Below are positions 7,733 through 17,489 of a stretch of 64,000 bases of DNA, in pieces. Location: contig AP017991.1 of the NCBI GenBank assembly GCA_003609755.1, positions 1,691,501-1,755,500 of the forward strand, in the 5' to 3' direction. The translations under genes were made by a program, and so were the position numbers. Source of the stretch: Planktothrix agardhii NIES-204. GTDB taxonomy: Bacteria > Cyanobacteriota > Cyanobacteriia > Cyanobacteriales > Microcoleaceae. Position 1 is the first letter of the stretch. Every line of letters starts with the position of its first letter. The notes beneath the pieces were generated by a model, which searched no databases, was not told the origin of the DNA, and saw only the letters and a list, made by a program, of their open reading frames with translations.

Positions 7733-9535
7733 TTACCATTGAGGATGGGAGAAAAGCAGAGTTTCTGCGGCTTCTGCATCCAAAGGTTGAGCGAATAGAT
7801 AACCCTGAGCTAATTCGCAACCTAAAAACCTCAGAAGGGATAATTGTTCTGGTGTCTCAATGCCCTCAGCTACAACACTCATTCCTAAATGATGGGCGAG
7901 ATTGAGAATGGCTTGAACCACTTCTAAATTTTTTCCAATCAAATCCAAGTTACTAATAAAAGAGCGGTCAATTTTAATAATATCTAAAGGAAATCGGTGT
8001 AAATAACTTAAGGAAGAATATCCCGTCCCAAAGTCATCTAAACTTAACTGAATGTTGCGCTTTTTGAGTTGTTCAAATAGCTGTGATGCTAATTCAGAAT
8101 TATCCATAATGGCACTTTCTGTAATTTCTAATTTTAGATTTTTGCTATCTAATTTTAAATGTTCAAGAACTTGATCAATTTGTTCAATTAAATTGGGTTG
8201 AGAGAACTGTTTAACAGATAAATTAACACTCATCGTAACATCAAAAACTTCCCCTCGTTGGGCTGATTTTTCTTGCCATTGTTTCAGTTGACGACAGGAG
8301 TTTTCTAACACCCAAAATCCCAAGGGAACAATTAAACCGGTGGCTTCAGCAATAGGAATAAAATGATCTGGTGGAACTAAGCCCCGTTGGGGATGTCTCC
8401 AACGAACTAAGGCTTCAAAACTACTAATTATTCCCGTTGATAAACAAACAATTGGTTGATAGTAAACAATAAATTCTTGACGTTCAATCGCACGTCGGAG
8501 GTCATTTTCTAACTGTAAACGAGTTAAAGCGCGGGTGTGCATCTCTCGATTGAACACCTGATAACGGGCTTTTCCTAGAGTTTTAGCCTGATACATTGCC
8601 GTATCTGCATCCCTGAGCAAATATTCTGGCTGTTCGTAATCAGAATTTCCTAAAACAATCCCAATACTGGTATTAATAAAAACTTCATGTTCATGGAGTA
8701 AAAAAGGTTTAGTTAAAGCCTGTTGAATTGTTTCCGCTAATTGGGTAGCTTCATCAACGGATTCAATCTTTTCTAACAGGACAGTGAATTCATCCCCTTC
8801 AAATCGAGCCAAGGTATAATTAGGATTAATACAATTGCTTAATCTTCTCGCCACCGCCTTTAAAAGTTGATCTCCAGCTAAATGTCCCAAAGAATCATTA
8901 ACAACTTTAAAATCATCACAATCGAGAAATAATACCGCAAATTGAGAGCTAGAACAGGTGTGGGTATAAGCCAAAACTGTCATCAATTGTTCCATAAAAA
9001 ACACTCGATTCGGTAAACCCGTAAGTGCGTCATGGGATGCCATGTATAATAATCGTAAATTAGCTAGTTCTAGTTCCTCAGTGCGTTCTTTAACCCGTTG
9101 TTCCAGTTCGGTATTGAATTTTTTAATTTGTAATTTTGCCTCTTGTAAATTTAATTGATTTTTGATTCTAACTAAAACTTCTCGAATTTCAAAAGGTTTA
9201 GTAATATAGTCTAAACCTCCCACTTCAAAGGCTTGAATTTTATCAAAAACTTCATTTGATGCACTTAAAAAAATTACAGGAATATCTCGGGTGCGTTCGG
9301 AAGATTTTAACTTTTTGCAAACATCATATCCACTCATTTGAGGCATCCGAATATCTAATAAAATTAAATCCGGTGGGTCAGAAATCGCCACCATAATCGC
9401 AGATGAACCATTAATAACACAGCGAACATTATACCCCTGTTCTGTTAACATCGCTGACAAAAGATATAAATTATCGGGTGTATCATCAACAATCAAAATA
9501 CTGTTGAGTGAGTGATTTGGTTGAGCGTCATTCAT
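7733..9535 (-). CDS. Response regulator with GGDEF and EAL domains
   Basis: A 600-residue cyclic-di-GMP signalling protein. Residues about 11-130 form a receiver domain (ILIVDDTPDN, phosphoacceptor Asp61 in LLDIRMP, and TKPFEI). A short coiled coil of about residues 130-160 (NTELEQRVKERTEELE) leads to a GGDEF domain (about 165-330) with the variant motif FEGDEF, and then an EAL domain (about 345-595) with FEALVRW, DDFGTGYSS and KIDRSFI. The EAL residues look intact, so phosphodiesterase activity is likely. The GGDEF motif has its first Gly replaced by Glu, which may be active, weak or regulatory. No histidine kinase is adjacent, so the partner is unknown. Such proteins often control motility or adhesion switching. 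Confidence 0.92.
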   Translation of the reverse strand: MNDAQPNHSLNSILIVDDTPDNLYLLSAMLTEQGYNVRCVINGSSAIMVAISDPPDLILLDIRMPQMSGYDVCKKLKSSERTRDIPVIFLSASNEVFDKIQAFEVGGLDYITKPFEIREVLVRIKNQLNLQEAKLQIKKFNTELEQRVKERTEELELANLRLLYMASHDALTGLPNRVFFMEQLMTVLAYTHTCSSSQFAVLFLDCDDFKVVNDSLGHLAGDQLLKAVARRLSNCINPNYTLARFEGDEFTVLLEKIESVDEATQLAETIQQALTKPFLLHEHEVFINTSIGIVLGNSDYEQPEYLLRDADTAMYQAKTLGKARYQVFNREMHTRALTRLQLENDLRRAIERQEFIVYYQPIVCLSTGIISSFEALVRWRHPQRGLVPPDHFIPIAEATGLIVPLGFWVLENSCRQLKQWQEKSAQRGEVFDVTMSVNLSVKQFSQPNLIEQIDQVLEHLKLDSKNLKLEITESAIMDNSELASQLFEQLKKRNIQLSLDDFGTGYSSLSYLHRFPLDIIKIDRSFISNLDLIGKNLEVVQAILNLAHHLGMSVVAEGIETPEQLSLLRFLGCELAQGYLFAQPLDAEAAETLLFSHPQW

Positions 9536-9592
9536 CAGAAAAGACTATAAATACAAGAAAAGATAGGTGGTAAGTGCTGGTTGAGTTAAGGT

Positions 9593-10480
9593 TTAGCGCA
9601 AAATTTCTTCAATCATCTGATTAGCTTGTCTACCATAGCTCCCTCCAAATAAGTTAAAATGATTTAGGATATGGTAAAGATTATAAATCATTTTACGACG
9701 CGCATAACCAGAATTTATCGGAAAAATCGTCTGATAACCTTGATAAAAACGGGGAGGAAACCCGCCAAATAATTCCGTCATAGCTAAATCAACTTCTCGA
9801 TCTCCAAAATAAATAGCCGGATCAAAAATTACTGGTTCTCCTGCTGAAGAAATCGCCGCATTTCCTCCCCATAAATCTCCATGAACTAAGGAAGGTTTAG
9901 GAGTATAATTAGCTAATAACTCTGGGATTTTTTTTAGTAATTTTTCTTCCTGTTCAAAATAGCCTCCTCGCTGTTTAGCTAGTTTCAATTGATAGCCAAT
10001 TCTATGTTCTTGCCAAAATTCTACCCAATTATTTGTCCAGGTATTGATTTGAGGTGTAGAACCAATTGTATTATTAATTTCCCAGCCAAAGTTTTCAAAC
10101 CCAGGATAATTTTGTTCTGGTGTCCAGTCATGGAGTAAAGCTAAGTTTTTTCCCATTTCTTCCCAGGCTGAAGGATCATTTTTTCCATCTAAATTCAGCC
10201 ATTCTAAGACTAAATAAGCGGAATTTCCCAACCCTCCCCAACAAATGACTTGAGGAACTCGAATAGTCTGGGTTTTCCCAATTTGTTGAACCCCTAAAGC
10301 CTCAGCTTCAAACATTCCCACTTGACTAATTTTATTCAGTTTAATAAAATAGTGACGGGAACCTTGGCTAATTTGATATCCTTGATTGATACATCCTCCA
10401 CCGACGCCATGGCGATCGCAAATTTGAAACGGTTCTCCCGTAGCCTGTGTAATTTCTTGAGCAATTTCATCCCACATCAT
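9593..10480 (-). CDS. Fructosamine/ketosamine kinase family protein
   Basis: A 295-residue cytoplasmic kinase of the fructosamine-3-kinase family, which phosphorylates ketosamine adducts of sugars on proteins and small molecules and so promotes deglycation. Visible features are the glycine-rich GGGCINQGY near the N-terminus, the catalytic loop HGDLWGGN (about residues 199-206) and the FDPAIYFGDREVDLAM metal-binding region (about 216-232). The length is normal. It starts at ATG 10478-10480 (a second Met follows at once). Transcribed divergently from msrA, with a shared AT-rich region of about 130 bp. Both repair chemically damaged protein, which may explain the adjacency (inference). Confidence 0.88.
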   Translation of the reverse strand: MMWDEIAQEITQATGEPFQICDRHGVGGGCINQGYQISQGSRHYFIKLNKISQVGMFEAEALGVQQIGKTQTIRVPQVICWGGLGNSAYLVLEWLNLDGKNDPSAWEEMGKNLALLHDWTPEQNYPGFENFGWEINNTIGSTPQINTWTNNWVEFWQEHRIGYQLKLAKQRGGYFEQEEKLLKKIPELLANYTPKPSLVHGDLWGGNAAISSAGEPVIFDPAIYFGDREVDLAMTELFGGFPPRFYQGYQTIFPINSGYARRKMIYNLYHILNHFNLFGGSYGRQANQMIEEILR

Positions 10481-10608
10481 ATCTGAGTTTTTTATTCTTC
10501 TAACTGATTATATCAAATTTTAAAAACTCAACTATAATTATTATATTTCAGCAAAAATCCCGATAAAAACGCTAAAATTAAGATATAGCAATCCTAAATA
10601 ATTCAATT

Positions 10609-11247
10609 ATGCACATTTTTGGACTGGGTAAAAAACTCAAAATGCCTTCAGCCTCCGACGCCCTACCCGGACGGAAACAAGCCATGTCCGTACCCGACAA
10701 ACATTATGTCAATGGTAATCCCCTCAAACCTCCCTTTCCCCCAGGATTAGAAATGGCGGTATTTGGGATGGGTTGTTTTTGGGGTGCAGAACGCCGATTT
10801 TGGCAGCAGGAAGGGGTGTTTAGCACCTCCGTGGGCTACAGCGCCGGATTTACCCCTAACCCCACCTATGAAGAAGTTTGTAGCGGGCAAACGGGACATA
10901 ATGAAGTCGTGTTAGTGGTTTATGATCCGAAAATTATTAGTTATGAACAATTGCTAAAAGTCTTTTGGGAAAGCCATAACCCGACCCAGGGAATGCGCCA
11001 GGGTAACGATGCTGGGACACAATACCGTTCAGGAATTTATGTTTATTCCGAGCAGCAACGGGAATTAGCAGAAGCCTCCCGGGACATATATCAAATCGCC
11101 CTGAAAAAAGGAGGTTATGAAACCATAACCACGGAAATTCTGCCAGCGCCGGAATTTTATTATGCCGAAAGTTATCATCAACAATACTTAGCTAAAAACC
11201 CCAATGGCTACTGCGGTTTAGGGGGAACAAAAATCAGTTATCAGTAA
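10609..11247 (+). CDS. msrA: Peptide-methionine (S)-S-oxide reductase MsrA
   Basis: Reduces methionine-S-sulfoxide in proteins. The 212-residue product has the catalytic motif [11 protein letters not shown] with Cys56, the YAGG-equivalent GYSAGF and the SYHQQYL segment near residues 187-193. An N-terminal extension of about 45 residues ([10 protein letters not shown]...) precedes the catalytic core, as in many cyanobacterial MsrA proteins. The last codons (KISYQ) are encoded inside a heptanucleotide tandem repeat, so the C-terminal residues may be a by-product of repeat insertion. It starts at ATG 10609. Confidence 0.94.
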   Translation: MHIFGLGKKLKMPSASDALPGRKQAMSVPDKHYVNGNPLKPPFPPGLEMAVFGMGCFWGAERRFWQQEGVFSTSVGYSAGFTPNPTYEEVCSGQTGHNEVVLVVYDPKIISYEQLLKVFWESHNPTQGMRQGNDAGTQYRSGIYVYSEQQRELAEASRDIYQIALKKGGYETITTEILPAPEFYYAESYHQQYLAKNPNGYCGLGGTKISYQ

Positions 11248-11273
11248 TCAGTAATCAGTTATCAGTTATCATC
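11233..11273. repeat. Heptanucleotide tandem repeat (ATCAGTT type)
   Basis: Successive 7-base units ATCAGTT, ATCAGTA, ATCAGTA, ATCAGTT, ATCAGTT and ATCATCA run through and past the msrA stop codon. This is a short tandemly repeated repetitive sequence of the kind common in filamentous cyanobacteria. A related inverted copy lies at 11427-11453, and a shorter version is near 7434-7450. Confidence 0.75.
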
Positions 11274-11312
11274 AAGATATCCAGAAATCTAAAATAAAAG
11301 TGTTGTAAGATC

Positions 11313-11435
11313 ATGCCCACTGTCAAAATTGAAGCCCAAATATCAGCATTAGATTTACTCCAAGCTGTTCAGCAATTAAATCAATTAGAATTAACTGAGC
11401 AAGTAGAAAGATATCAAGCTCAACGCGATGACTGA
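11313..11435 (+). CDS. Small 40-aa protein, antitoxin-like
   Basis: MPTVKIEAQISALDLLQAVQ begins a 40-residue reading frame ending QAQRDD. It resembles the N-terminal part of short cyanobacterial proteins of the VKIEAQLS...ELLKAVEQL type, often found in toxin-antitoxin-like contexts (recollection, not a search). It looks shorter than those relatives, as if the last part had been replaced by the following heptamer repeat. No toxin follows. It could be a truncated remnant. Confidence 0.4.
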   Translation: MPTVKIEAQISALDLLQAVQQLNQLELTEQVERYQAQRDD

Positions 11436-11453
11436 TAACTGATGACTGATTAC
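11427..11453. repeat. Inverted copy of the heptanucleotide repeat
   Basis: Contains ACTGATA, ACTGATG and ACTGATT, the reverse complement of the 11233-11273 units. The stop codons of the 40-aa gene and of the convergent caspase-like gene both fall within it. Together with the first repeat it brackets the 40-aa gene with inverted copies. Confidence 0.65.
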
Positions 11454-13246
11454 TTATTCGTTTTCCAATCGGCGATCGCTTTCTTAGCCGCGTCATAGGC
11501 CGATGTATTTTCGGGAACTAACTTAGCCGCTTCAATAGCATTATCATATTGCTTTTTCTTCGCACGGGATTGAGCAATTTCCCAGATTTGATTTCCCCAT
11601 TGATCGATTAATTTTTCCGCCTCCAAATATCCCGGCTGATCCGCCGGAATTTTTTGGACAAGACCGATGGCATCACTATAGGATGAGGCTTGACCGGGCT
11701 TAATTAAAGCCTTAGCCTGACTCAAAATTCCTTGATTATTGTTCAGGACTTTTAACTGAGCCTCCCACTCCTCAAGTTGTTTTTGTCCCTGTTGATAAAT
11801 CTCAGGATTAGCGTCAGGGAGCAACTTAATTGCATCCACTGCTCCCGGCAAATTTTGACTCAGGGCGCGTCCTTGGGCAATCACCAAGATCGTTTTACTC
11901 CAATGTTCAATATCCCCTTGGGCTTCCTTGTACTGGGGATCGCTCGCCGGAATTTGTCGAATGATGGCGATCGCTTTACTAAAATCAGAAGCGGAAACAT
12001 CTTTTAATAGGAGTTTCGATTCATCTAACAATTGAACCGGACTTGCAGGAGTTGGAGTCGGGGGTGTACTTTCCGGTTTTGTGGTCGCGGGCAGTGGTTT
12101 GGGAGTTTTAACCACCGTTGAAGTCTCAACAGAAGACTTAGCGGTTTTTTGACCTAAAAATATTGGTTTATTGGTCAGAAACACACCCAGTAACAGTACC
12201 AGCGCCGTTGCGCCACTCCAAAGAATTAACCGTTGTAAAAATGAACTTTCTGTCATAGTGTCCTCTGTTGAACTTGCAGGCGGTTGGGAGTTCATCTGAA
12301 TTACAGAAGCTGGAGAATTTGGGGGTAAATTCCCGGGTTCGACGGGTTCACCTGTCGCAGAACCCCGATCTCCATTTCCTTGATCAGAGGATAGGGATAA
12401 TTTCAGGGGATCTTCCGATACAGGAGCAGTCCCATTTTGATGAGATTCTACAGTTGCCATATTTATTTCTCTAATACCGTTGGAAAGATTAATAGCCACC
12501 TGACGAATTTCAGGTAAAAGTACCTGCTGGAGTTTAGAGGCTGGATAAACTGCAAATACGGGGTTTTGTCGGGGTCTTAAATGTTGTTCCGTCACTTCCG
12601 GTAAACGTTTCTCCAGTCCATGAATTAATCGGTCTAAGGTTGAAAACTGTCCGGCTTTCAACCCTTCCAATAATACCGAAGTAAAGAATCCTTGGCGCAA
12701 AGCCGAAGTTTCCCGGGACAACTGTTCGGGCTGACAGGATAAAATCGTCGGAATTTTTAATTTTCGGGCGATTTCAGCCGTTTGAGTTCCCACACTTTCC
12801 CCCGCGTGTGCCCCCTGAGCGCGGTTAATATCCAGCAACACCAAAATTTTATCGGTTGCCGCGGCTTTAAAATAGTCAAATAACTCTTGAATCGGAATTC
12901 CCGTTGTTTCTAACTGAGTCGGGTTCCCATCAATCGGCAATAGATAATCCCGCCCATCCTTGGCAAACCCATGACCACTAAAGAAAAACCAGAGGACATC
13001 CTCCGGGCCGAGTTGCTCTTTACAGAAAGACTCCACCCAATCTACAATATTTTCCCTGTTGGGATAGGTGGACATCTTCGACATTTGGGGGGACTTATCG
13101 GTGATCAATAAACTCTGATCGCGAGGAAACCCGGCAACATCAACCAAATATTCATAAATAGCCTCTGCATCCTTTTGGGCATAATTCAAGGGTTGCAGAT
13201 ATTGATATTGATTAATGCCAATGGCAATACAAATATAGCGTTTCAT
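11450..13246 (-). CDS. Caspase-fold (C14) membrane protein lacking the catalytic Cys
   Basis: A 598-residue protein. Residues about 1-230 form a caspase/metacaspase-type p20 domain (MKRYICIAIGINQY, then FFFSGHG with the catalytic-position His92). The place of the nucleophile, normally Asp-x-Cys-x-Ser-Gly, reads LLDINRAQG, with Asn141 where Cys is expected. A linker leads to one membrane segment near residues 340-360 (LILWSGATALVLLLGVFL), a Pro/Thr-rich stretch, and a C-terminal region (about 410-598) with repeated IIRQIPASDP/AIKLLPDANP/LVQKIPADQP units like short helical repeats. It is probably a membrane-anchored non-proteolytic orthocaspase homologue acting as a scaffold or sensor (inference). 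The stop lies in a heptamer repeat. Confidence 0.8.
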   Translation of the reverse strand: MKRYICIAIGINQYQYLQPLNYAQKDAEAIYEYLVDVAGFPRDQSLLITDKSPQMSKMSTYPNRENIVDWVESFCKEQLGPEDVLWFFFSGHGFAKDGRDYLLPIDGNPTQLETTGIPIQELFDYFKAAATDKILVLLDINRAQGAHAGESVGTQTAEIARKLKIPTILSCQPEQLSRETSALRQGFFTSVLLEGLKAGQFSTLDRLIHGLEKRLPEVTEQHLRPRQNPVFAVYPASKLQQVLLPEIRQVAINLSNGIREINMATVESHQNGTAPVSEDPLKLSLSSDQGNGDRGSATGEPVEPGNLPPNSPASVIQMNSQPPASSTEDTMTESSFLQRLILWSGATALVLLLGVFLTNKPIFLGQKTAKSSVETSTVVKTPKPLPATTKPESTPPTPTPASPVQLLDESKLLLKDVSASDFSKAIAIIRQIPASDPQYKEAQGDIEHWSKTILVIAQGRALSQNLPGAVDAIKLLPDANPEIYQQGQKQLEEWEAQLKVLNNNQGILSQAKALIKPGQASSYSDAIGLVQKIPADQPGYLEAEKLIDQWGNQIWEIAQSRAKKKQYDNAIEAAKLVPENTSAYDAAKKAIADWKTNK

Positions 13247-13395
13247 CCCTTATGCCCCATAAATTTCTATTTTAGTCATACTCAACTTAAAACCCCATCA
13301 TACATCATTACAGCAATATCTATCGCAGTGTGCAAAGAAATTAGGACATCAACAAGATCGTTAAATTCGCTCCTGAAAAATGACTTTCCATGAAG

Positions 13396-14388
<993 letters not shown>

Positions 14389-14454
14389 TTAAGTGGTAGT
14401 TATTTGTTAGGAAATCTGCTCCAAATAATTCTCGTAAAATACTAACATCATCAC

Positions 14455-14783
14455 TATAGCAAGTCTAAATCATTTGTACAAAAGCATCATATTTTTCTAA
14501 GTTGGGAGGATTGAACAAATTAAACTTAAAGAAAAGCTGGAATAACTTTTTAGCTATTGAGAAGTTTCGACACCGATAATAAAACCGTCTAATAAAATTT
14601 TTCACTTGTAACCAGATCGCTTCTACTGGATTTTCTTTCGGGCCATAAGGTGCAAATAAACAACAAGTTATCAACCAATCTTTCTCTTCGATTAGATGCC
14701 TTTCTAACTCGGAGATGTTTCGTCTTTCTAAGGGAATTAGCCACTGTTCAATTTCTTCAAGTTGTGAGGGTGTTAAATAGCTT
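14455..14783 (-). mobile_element. IS630-family transposase remnant
   Basis: On the minus strand, after a helicase motif, the reading frame switches to KSYLTPSQLEEIEQWL and SELERHLIEE, typical of the N-terminal helix-turn-helix of IS630-type transposases. It then jumps to FAPYGPKENPVEAIWLQ (the last-aspartate/glutamate region of the DDE domain) and a basic C-terminus. The central catalytic part is missing, so this is an internally deleted, dead element. The outer end is near TATAGCAAGTCTAAATC at 14455, next to a TA, the usual target of the family. The boundary toward the helicase (about 14783) is estimated from the protein switch. Confidence 0.7.
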
Positions 14784-15337
14784 TTTGAACTTCGATCTGG
14801 TGTAGCAGTCATTCCAAGCATAAATCTTGGTTTGAAATAGGAAAAAATTTCTCTGTAAGAAGGTGTTTGACCATGATAAACTTCATCAATAACAATATAG
14901 TCAAACTCATCATGTCTATACTTGGTTAACTCGGTAGTTTGACGAAGAGTATCTTTAGATGCAAATAAAATATCACAATTTAACTCGTTCTCTCTTGACT
15001 CTCCAGTGAGTATCCCAATTGTTGCCTGATTCCAGACCTTTTTATATGCAGAGATACTCTGTTTTAGGATATCTAATCTATGAACAATAAAAAGCACTTT
15101 TCCTCGAAATATTCTAGCATCTAAAGCCGATAATATAGTTTTACCTGTACCTGTAGGTAAGATCACAACGCCTTTCTTCCAACCTTTTGATCTGTAGAAT
15201 TCTAATGCTTTGAGTGCATTTATTTGAAGAGGGTTAGGCTCAACTAACTCTTCTCCAAGAAGATTAGGAGCATAATTAGAAAAGAAGTTTCTTAAAGACT
15301 GCATTACTACTGGTCGCCACTGAAGAGACTGGAGCAT
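14465..15337 (-). pseudogene. Helicase part of a broken restriction enzyme, fused to an IS630 remnant
   Basis: Reading from 15337, residues 1-183 are the first RecA-like lobe of a superfamily 2 helicase: Q-like region, Walker A PTGTGKT (61-67), FIVHRLD, the Walker B-type box IDEVYHG (150-156) and motif III GMTATPDR (175-182). At about residue 184 it switches to IS630 transposase sequence and ends at 14465. The second helicase lobe (motifs IV-VI) is absent. The ATG at 15335-15337 is only an internal methionine: eight codons upstream an in-frame TAG separates it from the endonuclease fragment. Type III/Res-like endonuclease-helicases are the best comparison. It is non-functional as a restriction enzyme. 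Confidence 0.8.
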
Positions 15338-15361
15338 ACTATAAGAAAATCGAATTAACTT

Positions 15362-15685
15362 CTAACCATCTTGTAATATTTCATTTTGGCGAAATAAGTT
15401 GTCGTCAAACACCTCGTTAGGGACAATACCTTCTGCATGGTAAGTCTCGCCGTTGACTTCAATTGCCAGCTTGCTACTACCCTCAACATAAGAAAAATCA
15501 ATCCGCCTGTTTTTGCCCGTGCTGTCAATGAAAGTGCGTTGAGGGATGATGTAGCCTATTTTTGTGCCAAGCAGAGTCCACAGGAATTCATCAACGAAGA
15601 GGCGTTCGCTCTCTTGAGTAATGCGAGATCCGAACTCAGCATAATAACCATCTTTTGTTAACTCAGGCATGGACGGTAGTTTCAA
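15362..15685 (-). pseudogene. Endonuclease domain fragment of the broken restriction gene
   Basis: About 107 residues with a PD-(D/E)XK-like core: RRIDFSYVEGSSKLAIEVNG followed by ETYHAEG, as in DUF559-like endonuclease domains fused to helicases. It ends EILQDG and TAG at 15362-15364. The next codons in the same frame read KLIRFSYS and run straight into the helicase fragment, so the TAG most simply replaces a TGG (Trp) codon. The start is unclear: a TTG at 15685, an ATG at 15670, and in-frame sequence up to about 15725 without a start codon. The true 5' end may also be lost. Confidence 0.75.
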
Positions 15686-15793
15686 ATCTTGACCTTTTAG
15701 AGCATACCACTTTTCATTGTCTGATTCTTAAGAGTTTAAATATTATCAGGAGAACATTTTTAACCGCTTAAAGTATGATTTGGTCTTGTCTTC

Positions 15794-17311
15794 TCATGAT
15801 ATTTTAGCACCATATACATCATAAAAGTATTCATTCAATTTTTGCAAATCTTGATCATTAATAATATTAGACTTAGATAATATAACCAGCCGCCCCACTT
15901 CTTTTAATATAGTTTCTAATAACTGTTTTTGTGGTATAATCAAGGGTATTTTCTTGATATAATTAGCGGAATTATTGGTGCTTATATTGATAGTTCTAAT
16001 CAGATCATTACAAGCTTTACTATTAAAAAAACCCAGTAAATAGTAAATTAAATCCTGGTAATCTTGGCGGGGAAATATTCCCACAATAGACTGATCAAAT
16101 AATCTACCATCAAGCAATGATCCCGTAATTGAGGAGGAGGATATCATCGGTACAGCAATTCCTTGACGGAAATAAAATTGAGAATTCTGAAATCTAGCTT
16201 TTTGCTTATTAGTAACTTTATAATCATGAACTGCTTTTTCTCCCCAGTCCATAAACCATTCTGATTGTTTGTAGAATCTTTGATTACCACCCTTGACAAT
16301 AGGAACCCAATAACAATCATTTTTGATGCCATTCAGGGGCGGATTAATAGAAAGATTATCCCTACATATCTTATTATTCTCTACAATAGCATACTTTTTA
16401 GTCCCCCTAGTAACAGATGGCGATCGCCTTAAATACTTACCATCATTACCCGAATAAAAACCCGTTACCACAAAACAAATATCACCTACTGTCATATTAT
16501 CAGAACTCAGAATTTGAGAAATCCAGTCTTTTGAAGACAGAAAAAAAGCCTGGGATGGATTGTTAATAAGCTGATGGTAGGAAAGTCTACAAACTTCATA
16601 ATTTTTCTTGGTTTTGGTTAATAATTCTGTCAACTCTGACGGTGAATGCAGACCATTATATACAGGAAAATTGTAATCAATATTGGGTTTTTCCTTAACA
16701 ATAGATATTATACTTAAACCCGCATAGCCAAAATTAACACCAGGGAAAAAATCAGAAGGAAAAAGCGTGATTGATTCTATTTTATAATTACTAATAATTT
16801 CTTTTCGCAAACCTTGATGATGATGGAGTGATAAATAGGTATCTGGAATAATAAAAACCAGTCGTCCGTCCTGTTTCAATAATTCCATTGTCCGAATTAA
16901 AAATAAACCGTAGGTTTCCTTAGCATATATATGGGGATATGCTTTTTTTAATTGTTTTCTTTTTTCCGGTGATTGATATGCTCCATAAGGGGGATTGGCA
17001 ATCACTCTATCGAATTTTTTGTTAGTGTTTGCCAGTATAAAATCTTGATGTATAATCTCAATATTTTTTAAATCATTATATTTAATATTCAACTGATTTA
17101 CAGCATCAATATTTAACTCATAGGCAGTAATTTCTGGGGTTAATTCCTGTTTTAATAACTCGTCAATAAACACACCCTCACCCGCACAAGGTTCAAGTAC
17201 AGACATATTATTATCACATTCGAGAAGTCCTACCATATAGGAAGTAATATGATCACAATTCGTGTAATAGGATTGAAATTTATCTTGCTTTCTATTTGTG
17301 GGAGCTACCAT
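15794..17311 (-). CDS. N6-adenine DNA methyltransferase, Eco57I/TaqI type
   Basis: A 505-residue gamma-class DNA methyltransferase. SAM-binding motif I is VLEPCAGEGVFIDELL (about residues 39-54) and the catalytic NPPYGAYQ lies near 106. RLVFIIPDTYLSLHHHQGLR follows as in Eco57I/BpuSI-type enzymes. The C-terminal half (about 240-500) looks like a target-recognition region with the FNSKACNDLIRTIN segment seen in such domains. It starts at ATG 17309-17311 (MVAPTNRKQDK). About 110 bp separate it from the downstream broken endonuclease-helicase. With the 13396-14355 enzyme it makes a two-methylase system, as expected for an asymmetric site (inference). Confidence 0.85.
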   Translation of the reverse strand: MVAPTNRKQDKFQSYYTNCDHITSYMVGLLECDNNMSVLEPCAGEGVFIDELLKQELTPEITAYELNIDAVNQLNIKYNDLKNIEIIHQDFILANTNKKFDRVIANPPYGAYQSPEKRKQLKKAYPHIYAKETYGLFLIRTMELLKQDGRLVFIIPDTYLSLHHHQGLRKEIISNYKIESITLFPSDFFPGVNFGYAGLSIISIVKEKPNIDYNFPVYNGLHSPSELTELLTKTKKNYEVCRLSYHQLINNPSQAFFLSSKDWISQILSSDNMTVGDICFVVTGFYSGNDGKYLRRSPSVTRGTKKYAIVENNKICRDNLSINPPLNGIKNDCYWVPIVKGGNQRFYKQSEWFMDWGEKAVHDYKVTNKQKARFQNSQFYFRQGIAVPMISSSSITGSLLDGRLFDQSIVGIFPRQDYQDLIYYLLGFFNSKACNDLIRTINISTNNSANYIKKIPLIIPQKQLLETILKEVGRLVILSKSNIINDQDLQKLNEYFYDVYGAKIS

Positions 17312-17350
17312 GATTAAAAACTGCTATATTGATATTTTATAATAAATTCA

Positions 17351-17390
17351 GGACTTACGCAGGCACACTATATATAGTGTGCAGTAAGCC
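17351..17390. repeat. Degenerate copy of a palindromic MITE-like element
   Basis: GGACTTACGCAG followed by a perfect 20-base palindrome centred on TATATA (17363-17382) and the end AGTAAGCC. It shares the outer sequence and TATATA core with the better copy at 17443-17486, but its inner stem has A-T pairs where the other has G-C pairs, so pairing is kept. Confidence 0.6.
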
Positions 17391-17442
17391 AGCGAACGCT
17401 GCCAATTGTTCAAGTATCTGCGCCAGCAATATAAAATTTACA

Positions 17443-17486
17443 GGACTTACGCAAGTACGCTATATATAGCGTGCTTGCGTAAGTCC
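17443..17486. repeat. 44-bp near-perfect palindrome, MITE-like
   Basis: Starts GGACTTACGCAAG, centres on TATATATA and ends CTTGCGTAAGTCC. 21 of 22 position pairs are complementary, the exception being T opposite G. GGACTTACGCA termini are frequent at ends of small mobile elements in cyanobacteria (general knowledge). It immediately abuts the adhesin-repeat fragment that follows. Confidence 0.75.
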
Positions 17487-17489
17487 CGT

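Noticed and set aside
11233-11453. Heptamer arrays as a CRISPR array
   Set aside because: The units are contiguous 7-mers without spacers. No cas genes are in the window, and I saw no regularly spaced repeats of CRISPR length anywhere.
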